Positions 8,387 to 17,965 of a stretch of 64,000 nucleotides of DNA are shown here, one piece after another (the first letter of the stretch is position 1; each line of letters begins with the position of its first letter). This DNA comes from an uncultured bacterium. Lineage in GTDB: Bacteria; Pseudomonadota; Alphaproteobacteria; Rhodospirillales; Rhodospirillaceae. The DNA is taken from assembly GCA_903888485.1 (NCBI GenBank), contig CAISTS010000040.1:62001-126000 (forward strand), given 5' to 3'. Below the pieces are notes generated by a model. That model was not told where the DNA came from and did no database searches. It worked only from the letters and a program-made list of their open reading frames with translations. The translations under genes were made by a program, and so were the position numbers.

Positions 8387-10339
8387 TTGAATCGTGCGCG
8401 GGCGAGCTGGCTATGCGCTTCAGCGCTGGGCTCTCTGCTGACGTCTGGGTCGTTAGTTGGCGGCGCGGCTTATGCGCAGCGCGCCGAAGAGAACGCCACT
8501 ACCTCGGCCGAAGACGCCTTCGGTACGCGCGTCGGTTCCGAGAGCGTCGGCCTTTACAGTTCGAACAACGCGCGCGGATTTTCCCCACAGCAAGCCGGCA
8601 ACATGCGCATCGAGGGCCTGTACTACGACCAGCAGGGCCTGTTCGGTAACCGCATGCAGCGTGGCCAGACGATGCGCATCGGCCTCTCGGCCCAGGCCTA
8701 TCCGTTTCCCGCGCCCACCGGCATCGCCGACATCGCGATTGTGATGTCCACCGACAACAAGCGCATCGTTACCGGCGCGCTGCAGATCAGCGAGCCCATC
8801 GGCGGCATCCAGCCTTCGGCGGACATTTCCACGCCGATCATCAAGGACAAGCTCGGCTTTGCGGCCGGTATCGCCTATCTGTTCGGCCCCAACGACTATC
8901 GCGGCGACAACAAGAACCTCGGGCTTGGCGGGACTTTGCATTGGAATGCGAGCGAGACCTTCGAGGTCATTCCACTCGCCTATTATTCCGCCAGCACCCA
9001 GGACGTGCAGCCGCTGATCCTGCCGGGCGGCGCGTATTTTCCCACGCGCATCGACCGCGCCGCGTTCTTCGGCCAGCGCTGGGCGGACCGCAAGGCGACC
9101 GATCGCACCTTCGGCGTCATCACGCGCGGCAATATTGTCCCCAATTGGCGGCTGCAGGTCGGCATCTTCGATTCCGAAAACCATCGTCCGGAGAACAACT
9201 CCGTCCTCTACCGCAATGTGCAGCCTAACGGCGATGCCACCCTCGATATCGTCGGCTCGCCCTTCCACGTCTCGCGCGGCACCTCGGGCGAGGCGCGGCT
9301 TTCGGGTGTGATCACCCAAGGCAAATACCGCCATACGCTTCATTTCGCCACGCGCGGGCGCGACACGCACCGCAGCTTCGGCGGCACCAGTACGGTTTCT
9401 TTCGGGGCCGCCCGCATCGGGGTCTACCGCGAGCTCGCCAAGCCCGCTTTCGTCTATACCGCCCGCGATGTCGACGTCGTGCGCCAGATCACGCCGGGCG
9501 TTTCCTATGTCGGTCAGTGGGCCGGCATCGGCGAGTTCAGCGTCGGCGTGCAGAAAAGCTACTACCATCGCGAGTTCGGCAAGGAGAACGCCGCGCCGGT
9601 GACGACCCGCAGTGAGCCCTGGCTCTATAACGGCACCGTGGCCTTCTTCCCGACGTCTGACCTCGCGGTCTATGCCGGCTATACCCGCGGCCTCGAAGAG
9701 TTCGGCACGGCGCCGGAAAGCGCCATCAACCGCGGTCAGCCGGTGCCGGCGGCCCTGACCAAGCAGATCGACGGCGGCCTGCGCTACCGCATCAAACCAG
9801 GACTTAACCTGATCGCCGGCGTGTTCGAGATCAAAAAGCCCTACTTCGACCGAGACCAGTCCAACGTCTACACCGACGTCGGGGCCCTGCGGCACCGGGG
9901 TATCGAAGTCTCGCTGACGGGTCAGCTCATGCCCGGTTTGACGGTCGTTGCCGGCACCGTGCTGCTGCAGGCGCGGGTCTCGGGCCTGTCCGTCGACCGC
10001 GGGTTGATCGGCCGCGTGCCGCCCGGCCAGCCACCGGCGACCTACCTGTTCAACGCCAACTACGCCATCCCCAGCCTGAAGGGCGTCACCGTCGATACCG
10101 CGCTCAACGTGGACCAATCCTATTACGCCAACCGCCTGAACACCTTCCGCGTGCCCACGGCCATGACCTGGGATGTCGGCATGCGCTATTCCTTCGCTGT
10201 GGGTGCGGCGCGGGCGAACCTGCGCGTGCAGGTGCGAAACGTCGTTAACTCCTACTACTGGACCGCCGACGGAGCCTCTGGCCGTGTCGCGCCGACGCCG
10301 CCCCGGCGCATCTTCATTCGGCTTGCCGCCGACTACTAA
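8387..10339 (+). CDS. TonB-dependent receptor
   Basis: A 650-residue outer-membrane receptor. The TTG at 8387 is chosen because AGAGGAGGGGA lies right before it and it opens straight into a Sec signal (NRARASWLC, then a hydrophobic run ending AAYA-Q). The plug part carries VGLYSSNNARGF-type and MRIEGLYYDQQG blocks, followed by a long series of alternating beta strands and a C-terminal barrel strand ending in an aromatic (RLAADY). It sits 110 bp after the mutase operon in the same direction, which suggests uptake of the operon's substrate or of a corrinoid. No cobalamin riboswitch is visible upstream. Ligand unknown. Confidence 0.8.
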   Translation: MNRARASWLCASALGSLLTSGSLVGGAAYAQRAEENATTSAEDAFGTRVGSESVGLYSSNNARGFSPQQAGNMRIEGLYYDQQGLFGNRMQRGQTMRIGLSAQAYPFPAPTGIADIAIVMSTDNKRIVTGALQISEPIGGIQPSADISTPIIKDKLGFAAGIAYLFGPNDYRGDNKNLGLGGTLHWNASETFEVIPLAYYSASTQDVQPLILPGGAYFPTRIDRAAFFGQRWADRKATDRTFGVITRGNIVPNWRLQVGIFDSENHRPENNSVLYRNVQPNGDATLDIVGSPFHVSRGTSGEARLSGVITQGKYRHTLHFATRGRDTHRSFGGTSTVSFGAARIGVYRELAKPAFVYTARDVDVVRQITPGVSYVGQWAGIGEFSVGVQKSYYHREFGKENAAPVTTRSEPWLYNGTVAFFPTSDLAVYAGYTRGLEEFGTAPESAINRGQPVPAALTKQIDGGLRYRIKPGLNLIAGVFEIKKPYFDRDQSNVYTDVGALRHRGIEVSLTGQLMPGLTVVAGTVLLQARVSGLSVDRGLIGRVPPGQPPATYLFNANYAIPSLKGVTVDTALNVDQSYYANRLNTFRVPTAMTWDVGMRYSFAVGAARANLRVQVRNVVNSYYWTADGASGRVAPTPPRRIFIRLAADY

Positions 10340-10343
10340 ACAC

Positions 10344-10373
10344 CCCACCTGCGGCTTTTCTGTTACAGGTGGG
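10344..10373 (+). terminator. Stem-loop after the TonB receptor gene
   Basis: Perfect arms CCCACCTG (10344-10351) and CAGGTGGG (10366-10373) start a few bases after the receptor stop. No T-run follows directly, and a second small hairpin GCCC-AATAAC-GGGC with TTGTTAATT follows at 10384-10406. Probably a transcript end, though weak. Confidence 0.45.
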
Positions 10374-10473
10374 CGAAGAAAATGCCCAATAACGGGCTTG
10401 TTAATTGACCCTCCTCAAGCCCCGCTTGTACTGATGAAGGCGTGCTTGCTTTTGCATCCGGGGCTTCCAGCTT

Positions 10474-11787
10474 ATGCACATGAGTGTTTCTCTCCCCTCG
10501 CGCCTTGTGCGCATTTGGGATCAGGTCCGCGCGGCGATCGAGACTGTCCGCCCCGCCGCCAGCCTACCCTCCCGCACCAAAGCCGAAGCCGATCTCATTA
10601 CGTTGTGCGAGATGCTGCTGGCGCGCCGCGACGAGAACGCCGGCCTCAAGCTGGTCGCCGAAATTCTCGACCGCTACGCCCTTTCGAGCGAAGAGGAACG
10701 CGCGAGCTTCCTCAATGCCTTGGCCGACCGCTTTGGCCCCGACGAGGAGCGCCTGCAGAAGGCCATCGCCGCCTACCAGGCCTCGCCCGACGAGGTGGCC
10801 TATGGCGAGCTCCAGGCGGCGGTCGAGCCCCGCCGCCAGCGCCTGATCCGCCTGCTCAACTTTGCGCCCCACGGCACCTTCAAGCTGGTGCAGATGCGCG
10901 CCGATGCGATCAAGCTCAGGGCCAAGATCCCGAAATTCGGCGGGCTCGATTCCGATTTCGCGCACATCCTGCGCTCTTGGTTCAACCGCGGCTTCCTGGA
11001 ACTGCGCCAGGTCGACTGGCATTCGCCGGCCCAAGTGCTGGCCAAGATCATCCAGTACGAGGCCGTGCACGACATCAAGGACTGGAGCGACCTGCAAAGC
11101 CGCATTGATCCCACGGACCGGCGCTGTTTTGCCTTCTTCCATCCGCAGATGCCCGACGAGCCGCTGATCTTCATCGAAGTCGCGTTGACGACCGAGGTCC
11201 CGGCCGCCATCGAAAGCGTACTGACGTCCAAGCGCCGGGTGTTACGTCCCGAGGATGCGCGGACCGCCGTGTTCTATTCGATCTCCAACTGCAACGTCGG
11301 CCTGCGCGGCATTCCCTTCGGCAATTTCCTCATCAAGCAGGTGGTCGAAGTGCTACGCGAAGAGCTGCCGGCACTCGAGACCTTCGTGACGCTTTCGCCG
11401 GTGCCCGGCTTCGCCGCCTGGCTCGCGCGGTCGCCCGAAAAGCCCATCGAGCTCGACAGCCCGCGCTGGCAGGATTCGCCGACCGCAACCGATACCTTGC
11501 GGCCCAAATTGATGGCGACCGTCGCCCGCTATCTGCTGGAAGCCAAGGACGAGGCCGGCCTGCCGCTCGATCCGGTCGGGCGCTTCCACCTTGGCAACGG
11601 CGCACGGCTCAACCGCATCAACTGGCTGGGCGACGTTTCGCCCCGCGGCCTGAAACAGGCCCACGGCTTCATGGTGAACTACCTCTATGACCTCAAGTCC
11701 ATCGAGGCCAACCAGGAAGCCATCGCGGTCAAGGGCACCATCGACGCCGCCCCGGCGGTGCGCGACTTGGCCAAACGCGGCAAATAG
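10474..11787 (+). CDS. Malonyl-CoA decarboxylase
   Basis: A 437-residue malonyl-CoA decarboxylase (malonyl-CoA to acetyl-CoA and CO2). The N-terminal helical domain (about 1-150) is followed by the GNAT-like catalytic domain. FYSISNCN plus GLRGIPFGNFLIKQV, LSPVPGF (catalytic Ser region) and FHLGNGARLNRINWLGD (catalytic His region) match the family blocks found in rhizobial MatA and human MLYCD. The length is normal. It is not in an obvious matABC cluster; here it stands after the mutase/receptor genes and may act on malonyl-CoA from a separate pathway. A second ATG lies two codons in (10480). Confidence 0.9.
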   Translation: MHMSVSLPSRLVRIWDQVRAAIETVRPAASLPSRTKAEADLITLCEMLLARRDENAGLKLVAEILDRYALSSEEERASFLNALADRFGPDEERLQKAIAAYQASPDEVAYGELQAAVEPRRQRLIRLLNFAPHGTFKLVQMRADAIKLRAKIPKFGGLDSDFAHILRSWFNRGFLELRQVDWHSPAQVLAKIIQYEAVHDIKDWSDLQSRIDPTDRRCFAFFHPQMPDEPLIFIEVALTTEVPAAIESVLTSKRRVLRPEDARTAVFYSISNCNVGLRGIPFGNFLIKQVVEVLREELPALETFVTLSPVPGFAAWLARSPEKPIELDSPRWQDSPTATDTLRPKLMATVARYLLEAKDEAGLPLDPVGRFHLGNGARLNRINWLGDVSPRGLKQAHGFMVNYLYDLKSIEANQEAIAVKGTIDAAPAVRDLAKRGK

Positions 11788-11815
11788 CCCGCGTTTTGGC
11801 CCGTTTCGGAGTGCT

Positions 11816-11843
11816 TTGCCGGCTCCGCCATTCCCCCTAGAAT
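11816..11843 (+). promoter_or_regulatory. Candidate sigma-70 promoter
   Basis: TTGCCG (11816-11821) and TAGAAT (11838-11843) are spaced 16 bp apart in the 86-bp gap before the exported protein gene at 11874. The boxes are good but not perfect matches. Confidence 0.4.
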
Positions 11844-11873
11844 GCCTCCTCCACAACCGGGGGAGAGACGGTC

Positions 11874-12629
11874 ATGCATAAGATTTTCGGGGTTTTGGGT
11901 GTTGCCGCGCTGATGACCGCGCCGGCGATGGCGCAGACCATGGCGGAAGAGAGCATTGAAAGCCGCTTCCAGCTCGACTTTCAGGTCTCAGACGCCGCCA
12001 TCAAGAAATTCCTGCCCGCCGGCTGGGACCTCAACGTCGCCACGACTGGTCCGGCCACCAACTGCAACCTGCGTGTGATCTTCATCGACCGCATCGCCGT
12101 CAATGCCGGCGACGGCAAAGCCACCGGCGCGAGCCAGATGGTCTACCTGACCGTGCCCGTGAAGAATGCCAGCGGCACAGCGGCGCAAATGGTCATCGGC
12201 GGGCTTACGTCCGAGGCGATGGATGTGCCCGGACCCTTCGGCAACTATCAGGCTGCTGCCAGCCACGAGATGAAGCGCAGCAGCACTGCCGCCAAGGGCA
12301 AAGGCATCATCGAAGAGCAGACATGGTCCTTCAGCGGCGCCGGCGGCGAACGCTTCGACACCCAGGTGCGCTACGAGCGCGTGCCGGCCGCCCGTGCGCG
12401 CCGCGACACCACCTATGTCTCGGCCGCCGACCCCTCCAAGACTGTCGTGGCCAAGATCGACAACGGCATCAACATCGCGCGCAACGCCACGGTGCAAGTG
12501 CCCGACAAGGTGCAGGCCTTCACCTACAAGTTCAGCGGCGGCAAGTTCGCGTCCCTGTTCGATGGCAAGGAGAAAGTGGTCAGCATCGACTTCTTCCCGT
12601 GGAACAACCTGTCGATCGCTGCCAAGTAG
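11874..12629 (+). CDS. Exported protein of unknown function
   Basis: A 251-residue protein with a standard Sec signal (MHKIFGVLG, hydrophobic core, cleavage near AMA-QTM). The body has QLDFQVSDAAIKKFLPAGWDL, which recalls the start of acetoacetate-decarboxylase-like/DUF2071 folds, followed by many beta-strand-like stretches; no catalytic motif is certain. GGGGGAGA gives a strong ribosome-binding site. The next gene, a flavin 2-hydroxyacid dehydrogenase, starts 15 bp later, so the two are probably co-transcribed from the promoter at 11816. Function not assigned. Confidence 0.65.
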   Translation: MHKIFGVLGVAALMTAPAMAQTMAEESIESRFQLDFQVSDAAIKKFLPAGWDLNVATTGPATNCNLRVIFIDRIAVNAGDGKATGASQMVYLTVPVKNASGTAAQMVIGGLTSEAMDVPGPFGNYQAAASHEMKRSSTAAKGKGIIEEQTWSFSGAGGERFDTQVRYERVPAARARRDTTYVSAADPSKTVVAKIDNGINIARNATVQVPDKVQAFTYKFSGGKFASLFDGKEKVVSIDFFPWNNLSIAAK

Positions 12630-12644
12630 ACGAGGATCATTCCC

Positions 12645-13823
12645 GTGGTGAAGCCCGTTTCGGTTCTGGACTATCGCGCGCTGGCCAAGAAGCGGCTGCC
12701 GCATTTTCTGTACGAGTACTTCGACGGTGGCTCTTACGCCGAGCAGACCTTGCGCCGCTCGACCGCCGACCTTGAAAGCGTGGCGCTGCGCCAGCGCGTA
12801 CTGGTCGACATCATGAAACTCGACCTATCGACCTCGCTGTTCGGCCAGGACTTCAAGCTGCCGATCGCGCTGGGTCCCATTGGCCTCGCTGGCATCGCCG
12901 CGCGGCGCGGCGAGATCCAGGCGGCCAATGCGGCGCACGCCGCCGGCATTCAGTTCTGCCTCTCCACCGTCGGCGTCTGCGGACTCAAAGAGGTGGCCGA
13001 AGCGGTCAAGAAGCCGATCTGGTACCAGCTCTACATGATCCGCGACCGCGGCTTCATGAAGGAGCTGCTGGACCTCGCTAAGGAGAAGAACTGCTCGGCG
13101 CTGTTCTTCACGGTCGATATGCCCGTGCCGGGAACACGCTACCGCGACAACCGTTCGGGCCTGGCCGGCTCGCCCGGCATCAAGGGCGCGATCCGGCGCA
13201 CCTGGCAGGCGGTCAAGCGTCCGGGCTGGGCCTGGGATGTCGGCATCAACGGCCGGCCCCACAGCCTCGGCAACGTCGCGCCGGTGCTGGGCGACAACAC
13301 CGGCCTCGACGACTTCTTCGCCTGGATGCGCAATAACTTCGACGGCAGCTGCACCTGGAAGGACCTCGACTTCATCCGCGAGCGCTGGGACCGGCCACTC
13401 ATCATCAAGGGCATCCTCGATGCCGAAGACGCGCGCCTGGCCACGCAAGTCGGCGCCGATGGCATCGTCGTCTCCAACCACGGCGGGCGCCAGCTCGACG
13501 GCGTACCGTCCACCGCTCGCGCGCTGCCGGCCATCGCCGATGCAGTTGGCGACAAGCTCACCGTGCTGGCCGACGGCGGGGTGCGCTCGGGCCTTGATGT
13601 CGTGCGCATGCTGGCGCTTGGTGCCAAGGGGGTGTTGCTTGGCCGGGCCTGGGCCTTTGCCTTGGCCGGCGGGGGCGGCGCGGGCGTAGCGCACGTGCTG
13701 CGGCTGATCGAAGCCGAGATTAAGGTCGCCATGGCGCTGACCGGGGCCACGCGGATCGATCAGATCGACAGCAGCATCCTGGTCCAGGATGATGCTCGCC
13801 GGAATGTGTTCGGCAATGTGTAG
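12645..13823 (+). CDS. lldD: FMN-dependent alpha-hydroxy-acid dehydrogenase, L-lactate dehydrogenase type
   Basis: A 392-residue (S)-2-hydroxy-acid oxidase family enzyme, close to the 396 residues of E. coli LldD. The FMN-barrel blocks [11 protein letters not shown] and [10 protein letters not shown] are present, the active-site SNHGGRQLD lies at 277-285 (His279 is the base), and [21 protein letters not shown] binds FMN phosphate. The likely reaction is L-lactate or a related 2-hydroxyacid to the 2-oxoacid, feeding the quinone pool. GTG at 12645 or the GTG at 12648 may start translation; a CGAGGA precedes both. Other hydroxyacid substrates cannot be excluded. Confidence 0.85.
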   Translation: MVKPVSVLDYRALAKKRLPHFLYEYFDGGSYAEQTLRRSTADLESVALRQRVLVDIMKLDLSTSLFGQDFKLPIALGPIGLAGIAARRGEIQAANAAHAAGIQFCLSTVGVCGLKEVAEAVKKPIWYQLYMIRDRGFMKELLDLAKEKNCSALFFTVDMPVPGTRYRDNRSGLAGSPGIKGAIRRTWQAVKRPGWAWDVGINGRPHSLGNVAPVLGDNTGLDDFFAWMRNNFDGSCTWKDLDFIRERWDRPLIIKGILDAEDARLATQVGADGIVVSNHGGRQLDGVPSTARALPAIADAVGDKLTVLADGGVRSGLDVVRMLALGAKGVLLGRAWAFALAGGGGAGVAHVLRLIEAEIKVAMALTGATRIDQIDSSILVQDDARRNVFGNV

Positions 13824-13901
13824 CGCTGCGGATTCAATCGTTTAGAAGCCCGCTCTAGCCCATGCTACAGTTTGAGCCTGTCCATTTGAGGGAGGATGCG
13901 C

Positions 13902-15191
13902 ATGTCCAAAGAACTTGATGCTGACCAAGTCGCTGGGAATGGTTTGCTCGACCGCCGTGTGTTCCTGCGCCAGGGCGGCGGCATCATCGGCGCCGTCGGC
14001 GCAGCGGTGGGCCTCGCGGGCTACAGCCGTCCGGTCGAAGCCGAAACGCTTGTCGTCCCCGAATGGACGAAGAAGCCAGGCGCCTTGTTCGAGCCCTACA
14101 CGCAGCCCTCCAAGTACGAAACCAAGGTCGCGCGCGGCCCGATCCCGCCGAGCCCCTACAACGGCATCGGCCCCGGCAGCGTGCGCGCACCGCTCCAGCA
14201 TCTCGAAGGCATGATCACGCCCAACGGCGTGCACTACGAGCGCAGCCACAACGGCGTGCCCGACATCGATCCTGCCGGCCACCGCCTCCTGATCCACGGA
14301 CTGGTCAAAAAGCCGTTGGTGTTCACGCTGGATGCGCTCTCGCGCTACCCCATGACCTCGCGCATTTCATTCGTCGAATGTGCCGGCAACAGCGGCGGCA
14401 TGTATGCCGAAAAGCCCGCCGAAGGCACGGCGCAGTCGCTGCACGGTCTCGTGTCCTGCGCTGAGTGGACCGGTGTCCCGCTGGCCATGCTGCTGGAGGA
14501 AGCGGGCGTCGATCCGTCGGCGAAATGGCTGGTCGCCGAAGGCGCCGATGCTGCGGCCATGAGCCGGTCGGTGCCGATCGAGAAAGTGATGGATGATGCG
14601 CTGGTGGCGCTCTACCAGAACGGCGAGCGCATACGCCCCGCCAACGGCTATCCCATGCGTCTCTTGCTGCCGGGCTGGCAGGGCAACATGAACGTCAAAT
14701 GGCTGCGCCGCATCAAGCTGCTGCGCGAGCCCGCCCAAACCAAGGACGAGACCTCGAAATATTCGCTGCTGTTGAAAGAGGGCAAGGTCGCCCAGTTCCA
14801 CTTCCCGCTGGACGCCAAGTCGGTCATCACCAAGCCGTCGCCGGGCGTCAACATGACCAGCCCCGGCCTTTACGAGATCTCGGGTATTGCCTGGTCGGGC
14901 AACGGCAAGATCACCAAGGTCGAGGTCAGTGCCGACGGCGGCAAGAGCTGGGCCGAGGCCGCCCTGTCCGGTCCCGTCCTATCGAAAGCCATCACGCGCT
15001 TCCGCCTGCCGTGGCGCTGGAGCGGTGGTCCCGCGGTGCTGCAAAGCCGCGCCATCGACGAGACCGGCTACGTCCAGCCGACGCGCGAGAAGCTCATCGG
15101 GCTGCGCGGGTCGCGCTCTCAGTACCACTGCAATCTCATCACCAGTTGGGGTGTGGCCGCCAACGGCGAGGTGAAACATGTTTACGCGTAG
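13902..15191 (+). CDS. soxC: SoxC-type sulfite/sulfane dehydrogenase, molybdopterin subunit
   Basis: A 429-residue sulfite-oxidase-family protein. A twin-arginine signal (DRRVFLRQGGG, RR at 18-19) is followed by a hydrophobic stretch, as expected for a folded Mo-cofactor protein exported by Tat. SFVECAGNSGG supplies the Mo-ligand cysteine (C160). The SoxC-specific blocks WLVAEGADAAAMSRS, YPMRLLLPGWQGNMNVKWLRR and ETSKY are all present, then the Mo-co dimerisation domain (about 310-429). ATG 13902 is preferred over 13896 for spacing to GGGAGG. It overlaps the cytochrome gene by 14 bp, the usual soxCD-like arrangement. Confidence 0.88.
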   Translation: MSKELDADQVAGNGLLDRRVFLRQGGGIIGAVGAAVGLAGYSRPVEAETLVVPEWTKKPGALFEPYTQPSKYETKVARGPIPPSPYNGIGPGSVRAPLQHLEGMITPNGVHYERSHNGVPDIDPAGHRLLIHGLVKKPLVFTLDALSRYPMTSRISFVECAGNSGGMYAEKPAEGTAQSLHGLVSCAEWTGVPLAMLLEEAGVDPSAKWLVAEGADAAAMSRSVPIEKVMDDALVALYQNGERIRPANGYPMRLLLPGWQGNMNVKWLRRIKLLREPAQTKDETSKYSLLLKEGKVAQFHFPLDAKSVITKPSPGVNMTSPGLYEISGIAWSGNGKITKVEVSADGGKSWAEAALSGPVLSKAITRFRLPWRWSGGPAVLQSRAIDETGYVQPTREKLIGLRGSRSQYHCNLITSWGVAANGEVKHVYA

Positions 15192-15708
15192 CCTCGCATT
15201 CACCGCCGCGCTCCTGGTTTCGGTCGCGGCAAACGCCGCCGAAACCCCGAACCTCGGAACGCCGATCACCGAAGCTGAAGCCAAGGCTTGGGACCTCAGC
15301 ATTCTGCCCAACGGCGAGGGCCTGCCGCCCGGACGCGGCAGTGTCCAGCAGGGCGAGCTCATCTATGAACAAAAATGCCAGGGCTGCCACGCCGAGAAGG
15401 GCGCCGGCACGCCAGCCGACAAACTCGTCGGCGGGCAGGGCACGCTGAACGGTGACGTCCCGCCGGTAAAAACGGTCGGTAGCTACTGGCCCTACGCCAC
15501 CACGCTGTTCGATTACATCCGCCGCGCCATGCCGCTCGCCGAGCCGCAGAGCCTGACGGCCGATGAGGTCTATGCGCTGTCTGCTTACATCCTCAACCTC
15601 AACGGCATCGTCGGCGCGCGCGCCACCATGGATGCCAAATCGCTGCCCAAGGTGAAGATGCCCAACCGCGACAAGTTCTTCGTGGTCTATCCGGGTCGGT
15701 TTCCTTAG
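15178..15708 (+). CDS. Monohaem c-type cytochrome, SoxD-like electron-accepting subunit
   Basis: A 176-residue periplasmic cytochrome with a Sec signal ending AANA-AE and one haem motif CQGCH (67-71). The block SYWPYATTLFDYIRRAMP contains the Met that is the likely sixth ligand, and the tail PNRDKFFVVYPG is typical of SoxD/SorB-like partners. It accepts electrons from the molybdopterin subunit encoded just upstream, whose 3' end it overlaps. Only one haem is seen, fewer than in Paracoccus SoxD. No soxXYZAB genes are nearby, so sulfite rather than carrier-bound sulfane may be the substrate (inference). Confidence 0.82.
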   Translation: MFTRSLAFTAALLVSVAANAAETPNLGTPITEAEAKAWDLSILPNGEGLPPGRGSVQQGELIYEQKCQGCHAEKGAGTPADKLVGGQGTLNGDVPPVKTVGSYWPYATTLFDYIRRAMPLAEPQSLTADEVYALSAYILNLNGIVGARATMDAKSLPKVKMPNRDKFFVVYPGRFP

Positions 15709-15711
15709 TCA

Positions 15712-16704
15712 GTGGTCGCGTATTCGGTTCTCGATCTCGCCCATATCGTCGAGGGTGCGACGCCCTCGGACGCGCTCGCCAATACGCGCGCCCTCGCACA
15801 GGCGTGCGAGCGTTTCGGCTACACGCGCTATTGGCTGGCCGAACACCACAACATGATCGGCATCGCCAGCGCTGCGACCTCGGTGGTCATCGGCGACGTA
15901 GCCGCAGCCACAAAGACCATTCGTGTCGGGGCCGGCGGTATCATGCTGCCCAACCATTCGCCGCTGGTGATCGCCGAGCAGTTCGGCACGCTCGATGCCC
16001 TTTATCCCGGCCGTATCGATCTCGGCTTGGGACGCGCGCCGGGCACCGATCAACGCACACTGCGTGCCTTGCGCCGCTCACCGGAGGCGGCCGATACGTT
16101 TCCGCAGGATGTGGTTGAGCTGCAGACCCTGCTTGGCGCTCCGCAGCCGGGGCAATTCGTGCATGCCGTGCCGGGCGAGGGTAGCAATGTGCCGCTGTGG
16201 ATTTTGGGCTCCAGTGTCTTCGGCGCGCAGCTCGCGGCGGTGTTGGGCTTGCCCTATGCCTTCGCCTCGCACTTCGCCCCGGATGCTCTCTTTGCGGCGC
16301 TCAAGTTCTACCGCGACGGATTCAAGCCCTCGCGCCAACTCGAAAAGTCCTACGCTATGGTCGGCGTCAACGTCATCGCTGCGCACAGCGACGCCGAAGC
16401 GCGCCGGCTATTCACCTCGGTGCAACAGGCCTTCACGGGCATGGTGCGCGGCACGCGCGGCCGCTTGCAGCCGCCCATCGACGACATCGAATCCTACTGG
16501 TCTGCCGCCGAGAAAACGCATGCCTCGCACATGCTCACCTATGCCATTGTCGGCGGGCCGGAGACGATCCGGCGGGAGCTTGGGACCTTCGCCGAGAAGA
16601 CCGCAGCCGACGAACTCATGGTTGTTTCAGCCATCTACGACCACGCCGCGCGCGTGCGTTCCTATGAACTGGTCGCCGAGATCTGTAAATCGCTAGGAGC
16701 TTGA
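15712..16704 (+). CDS. LLM-class flavin-dependent oxidoreductase (luciferase-like)
   Basis: A 330-residue bacterial-luciferase-fold monooxygenase. The pattern [22 protein letters not shown] and then [21 protein letters not shown] with [17 protein letters not shown] is the hallmark of the MsnO8/YhbW-like branch. These enzymes use FMNH2 and oxygen to oxidise a small organic substrate; which one is not visible. GTG at 15712 directly follows the cytochrome stop, with only a weak ribosome-binding site, so expression probably depends on the upstream genes. Confidence 0.82.
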   Translation: MVAYSVLDLAHIVEGATPSDALANTRALAQACERFGYTRYWLAEHHNMIGIASAATSVVIGDVAAATKTIRVGAGGIMLPNHSPLVIAEQFGTLDALYPGRIDLGLGRAPGTDQRTLRALRRSPEAADTFPQDVVELQTLLGAPQPGQFVHAVPGEGSNVPLWILGSSVFGAQLAAVLGLPYAFASHFAPDALFAALKFYRDGFKPSRQLEKSYAMVGVNVIAAHSDAEARRLFTSVQQAFTGMVRGTRGRLQPPIDDIESYWSAAEKTHASHMLTYAIVGGPETIRRELGTFAEKTAADELMVVSAIYDHAARVRSYELVAEICKSLGA

Positions 16705-16708
16705 TCTG

Positions 16709-17965
16709 ATGGAAAGGGACGTGGTGACCAAAGTCACATGGCGTCTGGTTCCATTCATGATGCTGCTCTATTTCGTCGCCTATCTCGACCGGGTCAACAT
16801 CGGCTTCGCCGCGCTGACCATGAACGCCGACCTCGGCTTCTCGGCGACGGTTTTCGGCACCGGGGCGGGTATCTTTTTCCTCGGTTACGTCCTCTTCGAA
16901 GTCCCCAGCAATATCGCGCTCGAGAAATTCGGCGCGCGGCGCTGGATCGCGCGCATCATGATCACCTGGGGCCTCTTGTCCTGCGCCATGGCCTTCATCC
17001 AGGGCCAGACCAGTTTCTACATCGCGCGCTTCCTGCTTGGCGCCGCCGAGGCTGGATTCTTTCCCGGCATGATCCTGTATCTGACCTACTGGTTCCCACC
17101 TGCGCAGCGCGCCAAGATCATCGCCACCTTCTTCGTCGCCGTGCCGCTGTCCAACGTCATCGGTGCGCCGCTGTCGACGGCGCTCATGGGCATCGATGCC
17201 TTCGGCTTTAAGGGCTGGCAGTGGCTGTTCCTGCTGGAAGGCGCGCCGGCTATCCTGCTGGCCTTCGTCGTGCTTGCGTACCTCTCGGATCGCCCTGAAA
17301 AAGCCACTTGGCTGACCGATGCCGAAAAACAAACTCTGGCCCGCGCGCTCGCCGCAGACGCCCCGCGCGAGACGCGCCATTCGCTCAAAGACGCGCTCAG
17401 CGATCCGCGCATCTGGACCTTCGGCTTCGTCTACTTCGGCATTACCGTTGCCATCTACGGGCTTGGTTTTTGGCTGCCGCAGATCGTGCAAAGCTTCGGC
17501 GGTCTCTCGACCATGCAGATCGGCCTCGTCACCGCCATACCTTACGCCTTCGCTTCGGTTGTGATGCTGCTGTGGGGCCGCCACTCCGATAAAACGGGCG
17601 AGCGTGTTTGGCATGTGGCGATCCCGGCTTTTGCGGGCGCGGCCGGATTTCTCGTTAGCGCGGCGCTCGCGGGTTCCCCGCTCCTCGCGTTCATAGCGCT
17701 CAACATCGCGGCCGCCGGTGTGTTCTCGACCGTCCCGCCCTTCTGGACATTGCCCACGGCGCTGCTGAGCGGTATCGCCGCCGCCGGCGGCATCGCGCTG
17801 GTCAACTCGGTCGGCAACGTGGGCGGCTATCTGGGCCCGTTCATTGTGGGATACCTCCGCGACGTTTTTCAGAGCTTCGCCGGCGGCATCTCGGCCCTCG
17901 GCGGCTTCATGGCGCTCACGGGCGTGCTCGTTCTCTTCGCCACCCGTAAATCCGCCGCCCCATGA
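16709..17965 (+). CDS. MFS transporter, anion:cation symporter family
   Basis: A 418-residue inner-membrane permease with 12 predicted helices. Helix 1 contains YFVAYLDRVNIGFAA, the ACS-family signature (DRxNI), and the loop after helix 2 has FEVPSNIALEKFGARRWIARIM. ACS members import organic anions such as phthalate, glucarate or tartrate with protons. AGGAG lies about 11 bases before the ATG. It ends in an ATGA overlap with the next transporter gene. Confidence 0.85.
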   Translation: MERDVVTKVTWRLVPFMMLLYFVAYLDRVNIGFAALTMNADLGFSATVFGTGAGIFFLGYVLFEVPSNIALEKFGARRWIARIMITWGLLSCAMAFIQGQTSFYIARFLLGAAEAGFFPGMILYLTYWFPPAQRAKIIATFFVAVPLSNVIGAPLSTALMGIDAFGFKGWQWLFLLEGAPAILLAFVVLAYLSDRPEKATWLTDAEKQTLARALAADAPRETRHSLKDALSDPRIWTFGFVYFGITVAIYGLGFWLPQIVQSFGGLSTMQIGLVTAIPYAFASVVMLLWGRHSDKTGERVWHVAIPAFAGAAGFLVSAALAGSPLLAFIALNIAAAGVFSTVPPFWTLPTALLSGIAAAGGIALVNSVGNVGGYLGPFIVGYLRDVFQSFAGGISALGGFMALTGVLVLFATRKSAAP

